Positions 15,981 through 23,898 of a stretch of DNA of 64,000 nucleotides are shown here, one piece after another. The stretch comes from a virus. Position numbers and translations under genes: made by a program. The notes beneath the pieces are model-generated. The model was given only the letters and a program-made list of their open reading frames with translations. It had not been told where the DNA came from and did no database searches. How positions within the stretch are numbered: position 1 is the stretch's first letter; every line of letters starts with the position of its first letter. Where the stretch lies: positions 1 through 64,000 of the IMG/VR virus record IMGVR_UViG_3300020166_000993; one strand, written 5' to 3'.

Positions 15981-16290
15981 CAGCTTCCTTTACAAACACG
16001 CCATCTACCATACGACCTTTGCGATCCTTAATATCATTATACGCTACTTCTAGACATTCTGTCAAGCTCAGTTTGTTACGTTCAGCGATATTAATTAGTA
16101 CGACCATCATGTCACCGATATCGTCCCGGATGTCTTTGCCTTTGCAAATGTTATCCGATAGCTCACCTGCTTCCTGAATAAGTTTAGCAAACTGTGTCTT
16201 ATCATCTGAACCTTTAATAAGGTTCCTATCGTGATGCCATTGCTTGATATTTTCTACCCAAGCAAGAATAGTTGTATCTTCCATTGCCAT
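15970..16290 (-). CDS. mazG: MazG-like nucleotide pyrophosphohydrolase
   Basis: 106 aa, one all-helical MazG domain. The metal-binding pattern is visible: LIQEAGELSDNICKG (ExxE) and DDIGDMMVVLINIA (D/E xxD). MazG enzymes hydrolyse nucleoside triphosphates or ppGpp-like nucleotides, and are common in marine phages. Its ATG shares a base with the stop of the DpdA-like gene (TAATG). A role in removing unwanted nucleotides during DNA modification is conceivable. Confidence 0.8.
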   Translation of the reverse strand: MAMEDTTILAWVENIKQWHHDRNLIKGSDDKTQFAKLIQEAGELSDNICKGKDIRDDIGDMMVVLINIAERNKLSLTECLEVAYNDIKDRKGRMVDGVFVKEADES

Positions 16291-17819
16291 TATATTTCTC
16301 CTAAAATATCTTCAAAGTTTGCATATTCCTCTGGTTTTGTCTCTTCCGACTCTTCAAAAAAGTCAACACTTAGAGATGATTCCTGGTCTAGATCACCAAA
16401 ACTTATTTCTTCCAAAAACGGCTTGTACTCTTTTAGCATTTCATAAGGATTTTTACAGTCAGGATGCAACACTTCTTTTACAAAACTATCAAAATACACT
16501 ACACTGTAAGGTACATATGGAGAGAACTCATTTGTTCCTTTGTTCTTTTTGTCTCTAATCCAGTCTTTGTATGTCAAATCAGTTCTGTATTTTTCCACAT
16601 CAGCAAGACGATTTGCTTCCTGTACTGCAAATATATGGTTGTAAACACTGTGCGCCATATAATACAAATAACTCTGCGTATCCCAGCTGGTGCTTCCTGC
16701 TTTTTTAGGTTTGCCGTTTCGATCCAGGTCACCTTCAGCCATAGCACAAATATCACCAGTAGTAAGTCTACTCATAATAGGAGATGCAGCAAATGGCATC
16801 GGCAAATCGCTGCCCTTCAAGCCCTGTTGATCAATAGCCCTATCCATAAAGTAACTAAACTTTTTAGGAGAAAAGAAATTATACGAGTATGTTGTCCCGT
16901 ATGCTGTGTTCACAAAAGGGCTAGCAGCATCAAAACTTACTATAACATCTTTGCTATAGTGTTCGCGGATAGTTCGTTGGATGCTTGTTAAATAACAACC
17001 CCAGTTCAACCTACCTGTTCCCAAAAAGTGAATCCAACCTTTGTTCTGTAGCAACCCATCGTCTTTAAGATTAAGTAATCTTTTGAGCGCCAAATACATG
17101 TTACTCTTGTTATTGCCAGCAAAAGCAAAGCCTTCAAGTGCAAGTTCAGCATCTCCGTAGTTTTCTTCCACCCAAGCAGGATCTGAAAATTGTTTAACGC
17201 CTTCATACCAGATATCAGATGTTGCTTCATCATTTCCACTAAGGATATTCATAAATTTTGTTGCGCCAAGCACACGGTTTTTTAAAAAGTAATCAATATT
17301 TAAACAAGTAATATCAACACAAGTTTGGAAGTCCTTAAGTCCTGTTCGTTCGTTCAACGGAGGGATCGCTGCTACACTGGGAACATCAAGTATCATACTC
17401 CAATCTGTAGTATATTCTAACCATCGCAGCACTTTTTCGCAAAGTGCAAGTCTAGCAGGATCATTAGGATCTGTTACTGTTTCCCAGTCCATTTTAATAA
17501 CGCCAGTTGCTACTTGGAACCCACCACTATCTCCTAGCACTACAGTTTTATTTCGGTTACGTCCCTGTACCATAGGTTCCTGAGAATCTGTTTTTTTCAA
17601 ATCCAGTTGTGCATGTCCTGCACTATACAGAGTGTAAGGATAATGATAGTAACTATCCACTTCTTTCAAAAAGTCCATCCCTTCATGACCATGTTCTAAA
17701 CCAACTGGAATTCTTGGTGCTTCTTCTTTAGATAACTTATCAAGTTGTTTTACATAGAAACTACTAAGTGCTGGTAAGTATACTGCATAGTCTCTTTGAG
17801 TTTTTCCTAAATCAAACAT
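16290..17819 (-). CDS. dpdA: DpdA/TGT-like 7-deazaguanine transglycosylase
   Basis: 509 aa. VVLGDSGGFQVATG (D97 in DSGGFQ) is the base-binding signature of tRNA-guanine transglycosylases. HFLGTGRLNWG and VSFDAASPF (D297) match the later region holding the nucleophilic aspartate. The tRNA-enzyme zinc motif CxCxxC is not seen. The length and phage setting fit DpdA enzymes, which exchange guanine in DNA for a 7-deazaguanine base. FolE-, QueD- and QueE-like genes supply the pathway. Together they predict phage DNA carrying a deazaguanine that resists restriction enzymes. A tRNA role cannot be excluded by eye. Confidence 0.75.
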   Translation of the reverse strand: MFDLGKTQRDYAVYLPALSSFYVKQLDKLSKEEAPRIPVGLEHGHEGMDFLKEVDSYYHYPYTLYSAGHAQLDLKKTDSQEPMVQGRNRNKTVVLGDSGGFQVATGVIKMDWETVTDPNDPARLALCEKVLRWLEYTTDWSMILDVPSVAAIPPLNERTGLKDFQTCVDITCLNIDYFLKNRVLGATKFMNILSGNDEATSDIWYEGVKQFSDPAWVEENYGDAELALEGFAFAGNNKSNMYLALKRLLNLKDDGLLQNKGWIHFLGTGRLNWGCYLTSIQRTIREHYSKDVIVSFDAASPFVNTAYGTTYSYNFFSPKKFSYFMDRAIDQQGLKGSDLPMPFAASPIMSRLTTGDICAMAEGDLDRNGKPKKAGSTSWDTQSYLYYMAHSVYNHIFAVQEANRLADVEKYRTDLTYKDWIRDKKNKGTNEFSPYVPYSVVYFDSFVKEVLHPDCKNPYEMLKEYKPFLEEISFGDLDQESSLSVDFFEESEETKPEEYANFEDILGEI

Positions 17820-17824
17820 ATTTC

Positions 17825-18580
17825 TTAACCCTTAGCTGGAAGTAAGTATGTGTATTCACCAATACCACTGCTAACTTTAATTTGTAAAAGTCCTTTAGTA
17901 TTAATACTCATAACAATACCAGCGCTGTCACCCAAACGTAAAATTTTCAATACTACGTCCAAAGGCCATTTAAACTCATGAGTGATTTGACCGTTTGGTG
18001 CATCATTAATTAAAATTTTTGTCCTATCACCACCAGCATCACCAATATAAAAATATAACTTTCCATCTTCTGTACGAGGGGAGAAAGTGCTTTCAAAAGC
18101 ACTTAACACGCCGTTGAAATATGCTAAGTCTTTTAAGTTTTTTTGACTAGGTACAATACTTAGATCGAAATCTGCTCCTTTAAACTTAATTTCTTTTAAT
18201 TGTGCATTAACAACATCAGCAAGCATAAATCTGTAATGTGCATCTGTACCATTCTCGTCAACAAACGCAACTTCAGTTGGAACATCCACACCATTTCGTG
18301 ACTGTTTAATAACTTGAACAGTCGCTACATCAGAGTCAAAGCCTGGATATTTTAAGTAACCGTCTAGTACATTCATACGACTTAAACCAACAGTGCTATC
18401 AACAAAATCAGCAACAGGATTTACCATAGACCCTTTAAAAATAACAGTCTTGTCTGCATCTACTGTTTCTACTTCTGTACTAGAACCAGTACCTGAAATT
18501 TTAACCATTTCAAAAATACCCAAGCTGTGGGTGTGTTTAAGTACGTCTTTCAGTACATCCTTAATCGCATTTTCTGCCAT
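17825..18580 (-). CDS. 45: DNA polymerase sliding clamp (gp45-like)
   Basis: 251 aa, slightly longer than T4 gp45 (228). It has the low-cysteine, beta-rich pattern of clamp subunits: repeated strands with a final IGEYTYLLPAKG. It lies just 5 bp upstream of dpdA and downstream of gp43. In T4-like phages the clamp tethers gp43 and also serves as mobile activator of late transcription, which fits the late boxes seen in this window. Confidence 0.75.
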   Translation of the reverse strand: MAENAIKDVLKDVLKHTHSLGIFEMVKISGTGSSTEVETVDADKTVIFKGSMVNPVADFVDSTVGLSRMNVLDGYLKYPGFDSDVATVQVIKQSRNGVDVPTEVAFVDENGTDAHYRFMLADVVNAQLKEIKFKGADFDLSIVPSQKNLKDLAYFNGVLSAFESTFSPRTEDGKLYFYIGDAGGDRTKILINDAPNGQITHEFKWPLDVVLKILRLGDSAGIVMSINTKGLLQIKVSSGIGEYTYLLPAKG

Positions 18581-18604
18581 GTGTGTTCTCCTGTGTAATT
18601 GTAT

Positions 18605-18862
18605 TTAGACAGTCTGTTCTGTCTGTTTTTGTTTTTTTCGTTCATTGTTTAGAAAATATAACCTTATATGATATTTTCTAACTACTGCAAAAACTGTAAA
18701 GATACATATAAGTGTCGTGCTTGTTGCAACTGGTCCAAATTCTAGTATAGTAAGGCATACCCATACTATTATATAGTTTAACGGTATGTTAAAGGAACCA
18801 GCAATAAGCGTATCTATAGCCGCTTCTTTTAATGCTCTAGCTTTATCACTTTTTGTAATCAT
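18605..18862 (-). CDS. two-span membrane protein, 85 aa
   Basis: Two hydrophobic helices (about residues 15-42 and 46-64), then a basic tail (NNERKKQKQTE). Unrecognised. The ATG at 18862 lies only 5 nt after a perfect TATAAT with no ribosome site, so the mRNA should be leaderless. The promoter is buried in the last codons of gp43. Confidence 0.6.
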   Translation of the reverse strand: MITKSDKARALKEAAIDTLIAGSFNIPLNYIIVWVCLTILEFGPVATSTTLICIFTVFAVVRKYHIRLYFLNNERKKQKQTEQTV

Positions 18863-18867
18863 ACTGT

Positions 18868-18896
18868 ATTATACTAGAAATCGAAGAATGTGTCAA
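18868..18896 (-). promoter_or_regulatory. sigma70-type promoter, leaderless gene
   Basis: Minus strand: TTGACA (18891-18896), 17 nt, TATAAT (18868-18873), then 5 nt to the ATG at 18862. It lies within the 3' end of gp43. Confidence 0.75.
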
Positions 18897-21561
18897 GTGC
18901 TTCTGAGTCCTTAATACGGGTAAGATCCCATCCCATAGCACCTAACACGTTATTAATCTTCTTGTTAAGCACACTTTCCTCCATCAAGTCGTCATCAAAG
19001 GGTAACTCTTTGAACCATTGCGGCAACTGTAGTTCATCTGTAGGGTATGCAACGTTTGTGTATCCCATTGCATTATTTTTAAGTCTACAAACAATAACTT
19101 TCATACCATCTGTTACTTGCATGCTGTATTGATCGCCATTCATTTTTTTAAGAATGTTCCAATGTATACTTGCAGTTACATGACCTGGCATCATGTTGTT
19201 TACGGGTTTGCCATCAATTAGGGGTTTACGTTTTTTAGCAAACGGATCCTCACCGCCTAAACCTTTGAGCTTGTTATACTTAACCGTGTATGGTGTTAAG
19301 TTGTTAACTCGTTTAGGCATACCTTTTTCCCAAGGATTAAGCCCTTGAAAATATGTTTTAAACTTTTTAATCTTTGCTATAACTTCTGTTTCTGGAACAC
19401 CTTCTAGTGCGTTGTCTAATATTTCTTCTAGAAAGTCTTGAATAAATTCAGGGGTATCTGAACGTTTGATATCCATGCCCATGATTTTTAGTTTACCACC
19501 CTCGGGCTGGTATCCTTCAATATCCAAACACTTGATTGCATAACGCTTCTTGGTAATGAACAATCCTGATCTACCAACTACCTCCCTGCCTGCCTTCATT
19601 ACTTGTCCAGCACTAATTGGTACGTTAAACTGTTTGTTCAACATATCAGGGAAAGTGTCACTTACTTGATCTGAAATAGTATCATACAGTTTAATAGCAC
19701 TTTCCATGTCCAGCTCAGTGCCCTCTGGCAATACATTTGCTGCTGTAAAATATACGCTATCAGTATCTCCGTATATTATAGTCTCGCCACTATAGTCGTA
19801 GATTCCTGTGAGCAGTCTATTTGTTTCTGCTGCCATATGTTTTGTAATGGCTCTGCCTGTAAGTGTGGTGCTCTGGCCAATACGTTTATCGAAAAAACGA
19901 CACCCAGCATTAAGAATAGCGCCATATAATGAGTTAAGGTTAATTTTTTTAACCAACTGTCTTTTGTCCCAGAACGCAATATCAGCCGCAGTTGTTGCTG
20001 CTTTTTTCTTTGCTTGTAGTTCCTTCCTTTCTGCATACCACCTCTCTAATAAGCCAGGAATGATTCCCTGAAAGTCCGTTTTAAATATAGTGCCATTTGC
20101 TGATATATTCCAAGGCTGCTCACCATTAAAAATTAAGTTATATATGTCAGCACCAGTCACTTCATGAGTGCTACCATCATCCATATCTAAATGCATGATA
20201 TGATCAACGTCCTTACTTATCATAAATTCGTATTCACTAGTAGTAAACTTTCCTACCCAAGCATCTGCAAACGACCTTTTTTCTAAAGACATCCTGTTAT
20301 TAATTTCTTCATCTGTATAAGTTGGTCTAAGTTGACCCACAATAGTTTCCGGTCCCATATTGAGTGCACGAATTACACTAGGGTATAGACTGTTCAAGTC
20401 CATGCTGCCAATCCATTCATGGAATCCTTTCTTGGGAAAGGCAACAAATGCACCTGCTGCTTTACCGTCCTTTTCTTCTCTGTGTCGATCAGGAACAACA
20501 TACCCACGTCTGTGCGCTTCGTTAATAATTGCTTGTTCTGTGGTTGCAACAGCACCCATTGTGGTTGGTAGTAACACGGTGTTATCGTGTGCAATTGTAT
20601 TTGCTAAATCAATAAACTGGAGCTTCTTGTCTAGTTTGTCTAGTAACATAACGTCCTGAATATTGTATTCTAAAAACAGTTTAAAGTCATGATTATATAA
20701 TCTATCTAAACTGCCTTCGTATGCAACCTTCTTCTCACCAACTTCCATCTCTCCAATGAAGTCCAACCTATAACTGTGTCGTTCTTCGTAGTTGTACTTC
20801 TGGTACAGTTGCATATAGTCTAAGTGAATGCGCCCTATTAAATCATATGTCTGTGATTCCTTACCGTAACGTTCAAACACTCTTTCTTTTGGACGTTGAT
20901 CCCACAAACACAATTTTCTAGTCTCTGCTTTGCCCAATACTTTTATAATACGATTAGTAGTGTACGGTATATCATAACCTTCCGAATTCCAACCGCTTAA
21001 TACATCAGCATCATCAATCACCATTAAAAACTTTTGCAACATTTCCTTTTCCGTTTCACACAACATGACTTCGGGCATGTCAGAGACAATTGATTCTGCT
21101 TGCTTCCAGCTTAGTGTTTTGGGAGGAACAGCCAAACAAATCATAGCGTCCATCCATTGCAGGTAGACGCCTATGCTTGTTATTTCCATAAATGCTTCTT
21201 CAGGTGAACTATATCCTCTCTCAGGATCAAAGTCTACCTCGATGTCAAAAAATGCTGTTTGGAGTACAGGTTGATCAGCACCTGAATAGTGCTTTGCAAT
21301 AGTTTTGTTAACAGGTTTAATGTCGCTTTCAAACATCTTATTATGTCTGTTAAAGGCAACATTCTTTCGGAAGTCCTTGAGATTTTTACATCTTATCTCA
21401 GCTACGGGATCACCGTAAATACTGCGATGGCTACCACGAGGATCTGAAACATAAAAGTTGTATTCAGGCCTGTGGTCCACTAATATACGCTTACCATCAA
21501 CACGTTCTACGACTCGAACGAGGTCTTTGTGTTTGTCGTAGAATGCATCTACGTATGACAT
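18874..21561 (-). CDS. 43: T4-like family B DNA polymerase gp43
   Basis: 895 aa, almost the length of T4 gp43 (898). 3'-5' exonuclease motifs FFDIEVD and LSGWNSEGYDIPY come first. Polymerase motif A (DLNSLYPSVIR), motif B (KKINLNSLYGA) and motif C (IYGDTDSVYF) follow. The C-terminal LDTFFDF resembles a clamp-binding peptide. It replicates the phage genome with gp45 and gp44. The ATG at 21561 has AGGAG upstream, and a stable hairpin sits about 24 nt before the ATG, possibly a translational operator as in T4. Confidence 0.95.
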   Translation of the reverse strand: MSYVDAFYDKHKDLVRVVERVDGKRILVDHRPEYNFYVSDPRGSHRSIYGDPVAEIRCKNLKDFRKNVAFNRHNKMFESDIKPVNKTIAKHYSGADQPVLQTAFFDIEVDFDPERGYSSPEEAFMEITSIGVYLQWMDAMICLAVPPKTLSWKQAESIVSDMPEVMLCETEKEMLQKFLMVIDDADVLSGWNSEGYDIPYTTNRIIKVLGKAETRKLCLWDQRPKERVFERYGKESQTYDLIGRIHLDYMQLYQKYNYEERHSYRLDFIGEMEVGEKKVAYEGSLDRLYNHDFKLFLEYNIQDVMLLDKLDKKLQFIDLANTIAHDNTVLLPTTMGAVATTEQAIINEAHRRGYVVPDRHREEKDGKAAGAFVAFPKKGFHEWIGSMDLNSLYPSVIRALNMGPETIVGQLRPTYTDEEINNRMSLEKRSFADAWVGKFTTSEYEFMISKDVDHIMHLDMDDGSTHEVTGADIYNLIFNGEQPWNISANGTIFKTDFQGIIPGLLERWYAERKELQAKKKAATTAADIAFWDKRQLVKKINLNSLYGAILNAGCRFFDKRIGQSTTLTGRAITKHMAAETNRLLTGIYDYSGETIIYGDTDSVYFTAANVLPEGTELDMESAIKLYDTISDQVSDTFPDMLNKQFNVPISAGQVMKAGREVVGRSGLFITKKRYAIKCLDIEGYQPEGGKLKIMGMDIKRSDTPEFIQDFLEEILDNALEGVPETEVIAKIKKFKTYFQGLNPWEKGMPKRVNNLTPYTVKYNKLKGLGGEDPFAKKRKPLIDGKPVNNMMPGHVTASIHWNILKKMNGDQYSMQVTDGMKVIVCRLKNNAMGYTNVAYPTDELQLPQWFKELPFDDDLMEESVLNKKINNVLGAMGWDLTRIKDSEALDTFFDF

Positions 21562-21585
21562 GTGTGTACTCCTAAAGATTGGGTC

Positions 21586-21603
21586 GGGGAGATGCGTCTC
21601 CCC
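21586..21603 (-). promoter_or_regulatory. stem-loop in gp43 leader, candidate translational operator
   Basis: On the minus-strand mRNA, GGGGAGA, a 4-nt loop CGCA and TCTCCCC form a perfect 7-bp stem. It ends 24 nt before the gp43 ATG, just 5' of the AGGAG. There is no T run after it, so it is not an ordinary terminator. T4 gp43 represses its own synthesis by binding a hairpin in this position. Confidence 0.45.
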
Positions 21604-21644
21604 AGTTTATGCCGTCATGCGCTCAGGAGGCACCCAAAAGGGTT

Positions 21645-21908
21645 TTATAATGTACGACCAACAGTTTCTAGAATAGTTTCTAGTTCGTCATACTTGTCTT
21701 GTTCGTCAGTCCATGCTGCTTTGTGTGCAATGTTGATTGCTTTGTTAAGTACAGCAGGCTTGAGGTCCATTTCTTCTGCAATTGCTTTAACAGTGTCACG
21801 TAAGCCTTCAGATAAGATATCTACCTCTGCTTTAACTTGGCAGCCTTCATCAATTAGTTTCTTAAGTCGTGCTTGTTCTTCGCCGTTAAATGTTCTATTA
21901 AAAGCCAT
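21645..21908 (-). CDS. DsbA-like (T4 late-promoter dsDNA-binding protein) candidate
   Basis: 87 aa, helical and charged, starting MAFNRTFNGEEQARLKKLID. Its size and pattern of a central helix pair followed by a short acidic helix (DELETILETVG) resemble T4 DsbA (89 aa), which binds DNA near late promoters. It is not the thiol-disulfide DsbA. The match is by eye and weak. It has its own strong promoter at 21954-21981. Confidence 0.5.
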   Translation of the reverse strand: MAFNRTFNGEEQARLKKLIDEGCQVKAEVDILSEGLRDTVKAIAEEMDLKPAVLNKAINIAHKAAWTDEQDKYDELETILETVGRTL

Positions 21909-21922
21909 ATTTGTATTCCTTC

Positions 21923-22126
21923 TTATGTGCGTGTGTTTATATTGATATTGTTAATTATAGCAGGATTTGTTGTGTTGTCAACTGAAACATCTAGATAATA
22001 GCTAATTTTAAATGCGGGCATCTGATCAAAACTTATTTGTTCCAATATGTTACGATCAGTAATACGATTACCTTGCGGATCATACGCTACAAATTCATTA
22101 CCTGTGCGATGAACTTCTATTCTCAT
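21923..22126 (-). CDS. hypothetical protein, 67 aa
   Basis: Starts MRIEVHRTGNEFVAYDPQGN; short beta-rich protein with an Asn-rich tail. Its ATG lies 5 nt after a perfect late box TATAAATA, so the late mRNA would be leaderless. The promoter of the next gene lies inside its 3' half. Confidence 0.55.
   Translation of the reverse strand: MRIEVHRTGNEFVAYDPQGNRITDRNILEQISFDQMPAFKISYYLDVSVDNTTNPAIINNININTRT
21954..21981 (-). promoter_or_regulatory. sigma70-type promoter for the DsbA-like gene
   Basis: Minus strand: TTGACA (21976-21981), 16 nt, CCTGC then TATAAT (21954-21959). It lies inside the 67-aa gene and leaves a leader of about 40 nt. Confidence 0.8.
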
Positions 22127-22131
22127 ATTCT

Positions 22132-22139
22132 TATTTATA
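22132..22139 (-). promoter_or_regulatory. T4-like late promoter TATAAATA
   Basis: Perfect TATAAATA on the minus strand, 5 nt before the ATG at 22126 and overlapping the last codons of the ketosynthase gene. Confidence 0.65.
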
Positions 22140-23301
22140 CGCTAACTTCAATCACTTGACTCATATTTTTTCCACCAAAGCCAAAACTGTTGTTAATCAT
22201 TACAAGTTTATCTTTTTTAGGGAGAGCTTGGTTTAAAGTAGCAAGTTTATTGTTTGTGTCAAAGGAACATATTTCTAAATTTTGGATATGCGGTACTGTA
22301 CCTTGTTTCATTGATTCTATGCAGTATATTGTTTCTAACGTGCCTGCACCACCTATAGTATGACCTACTTTGGACTTTGGAGCCCATATTACTGAGTCGG
22401 GTAGCGTTTTTGCTATAGCACTATATTCAACAACGTCTCCTACAGGAGTAGATGTAGCATGAGCGCATACAGCGTCCACTGTAGGATAGCCTGCATTCTT
22501 TAGTGCGCTTGTTATACTTTGTATTGCCCCTCTACCGTCCTCAGCAGGTGAAGTTATATGAAGACCTTCTGATGCATGTCCTGGAGTATACAGTTTAGCA
22601 TGTGATGTACTGCCATACTCTTTGGCTTTCTCTTCACTTTGTAATATCAACACACCTGCACCTTCCCCCATAACAAATCCTGATCTATAGTCATCAAATG
22701 GTTTATTGTCTGCTGAAATTGCTCCTATGGTTGTAAATCCTTTTAACGCCATAGGATAACATCCTGCATCAGCACTGCCAACAATAACATATTCGTATTC
22801 ATCTAATAGTCGCATAGCATAATCTATACCTACTAATCCTGTTGCACACGCAGCAGCAACACTAGTAGACATTCCATGAAACCCCCAATGGCTTACAACA
22901 TGGTATGTTACCATATCTGTTATTCGGTTAATCATTCTTCTAGGTTGTACTTTGCGATTTTCTAGTAATTTAGAAAAGTCAGTAGATACAAACTCTCCTT
23001 CGCTTAAAGTAGAGGATATAATAACTGCTACGTCTTTTTTTATTGGTAGTTTAGAGTGAGATATTGCAATATTTGTAGCATGCATTGCAAACTTTTGCGC
23101 TCTTGTTAATGCTCTAGGTTTAAACCCTTCTGGATATTCTATACAGTTATCATCAACCATGTATCCTCGATTTATGGGATAATCAGACATAAAATCTAAC
23201 TGTTTGATATAATCATGATCATCTAACATCCTGTTAAATGATGATAATGAATTATTGCCTAACACGTCAATAGAACCATAACCTACAACATGAGCTTGCA
23301 T
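22135..23301 (-). CDS. FabF-type beta-ketoacyl synthase
   Basis: 388 aa, a complete thiolase-fold condensing enzyme. The nucleophile is C152 in AAACATGL, and the two histidines are H281 (CAHATSTPVGD) and H314 (KVGHTIGGAG), giving the Cys-His-His triad of KS I/II enzymes. GFVMGEGAG is also typical. It condenses malonyl-ACP with an acyl chain in fatty acid or polyketide synthesis. A phage copy is unusual. A desaturase gene lies 2.7 kb downstream, suggesting phage control of host lipid chains. No acyl carrier protein gene was seen here. Confidence 0.85.
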   Translation of the reverse strand: MQAHVVGYGSIDVLGNNSLSSFNRMLDDHDYIKQLDFMSDYPINRGYMVDDNCIEYPEGFKPRALTRAQKFAMHATNIAISHSKLPIKKDVAVIISSTLSEGEFVSTDFSKLLENRKVQPRRMINRITDMVTYHVVSHWGFHGMSTSVAAACATGLVGIDYAMRLLDEYEYVIVGSADAGCYPMALKGFTTIGAISADNKPFDDYRSGFVMGEGAGVLILQSEEKAKEYGSTSHAKLYTPGHASEGLHITSPAEDGRGAIQSITSALKNAGYPTVDAVCAHATSTPVGDVVEYSAIAKTLPDSVIWAPKSKVGHTIGGAGTLETIYCIESMKQGTVPHIQNLEICSFDTNNKLATLNQALPKKDKLVMINNSFGFGGKNMSQVIEVSV

Positions 23302-23368
23302 AAAAAGTTTTCTCCTAATGTTATGCTATTACTTATAGTGATTTAATTTATGATTGGTATATTTTGGT

Positions 23369-23878
23369 TTATCTGTTAAGTAACCTTACTTGTGATATTA
23401 AGTCTAGATCATTAGCATAGTGTTTTTCTATAAACTTTGTATTAACTGATGTTACTACTTTCTCATTACAAACATTATACCTAACATTTTTATCGACTGC
23501 TAGATTATAATAATCAATTATGTTGTTAACTACCTCACTATCGTACATCCAGTAATCAATATCAGCAAAATCCTTTACAGCATCCATATAAACTGTTTGG
23601 GGGACAAAATGCTTATTATTTTTGAGATAATTTTCAAAGTTAATTGGTTCAGGGAACATAAAATCTCGACCGGTTTGTAGGTACATGTTCACTGCACTAA
23701 TAAACCTATCAGTAGGATCACGTAGAATTACTACGTGTTTAGACAAAGGAACGTCACTAGGAATTTCTCTTGTCCAGTTGTTATAATCTTTGTTTGCTCT
23801 AATAGCAGTAGAAGCGTTTTTTGGTATTTGCAAAAAAGCCAGTTGCTGATCTGCAGGAACCATTGTGTATATTACCAT
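23369..23878 (-). CDS. sulfotransferase-family protein
   Basis: 169 aa. FLQIPKNASTAIRA matches the 5'-phosphosulfate loop (PKxxST) and VVILRDPTDRFISA the 3'-phosphate motif (RDPxxRxxS) of PAPS-dependent sulfotransferases. It would transfer sulfate to a sugar, lipid or peptide; acceptor unknown. The ATG at 23878 is 5 nt after a late box TATAAATA. A second sulfotransferase-like gene is at 52606. Confidence 0.75.
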   Translation of the reverse strand: MVIYTMVPADQQLAFLQIPKNASTAIRANKDYNNWTREIPSDVPLSKHVVILRDPTDRFISAVNMYLQTGRDFMFPEPINFENYLKNNKHFVPQTVYMDAVKDFADIDYWMYDSEVVNNIIDYYNLAVDKNVRYNVCNEKVVTSVNTKFIEKHYANDLDLISQVRLLNR

Positions 23879-23883
23879 GTATG

Positions 23884-23891
23884 TATTTATA
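23884..23891 (-). promoter_or_regulatory. T4-like late promoter TATAAATA
   Basis: Perfect TATAAATA on the minus strand followed by 5 nt (CATAC) and the sulfotransferase ATG. Confidence 0.65.
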
Positions 23892-23898
23892 TTAGGTT

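Noticed and set aside
21645-21908. Thiol-disulfide oxidoreductase DsbA
   Set aside because: There is no CxxC and no signal peptide; only the T4 DNA-binding DsbA is a possible match.
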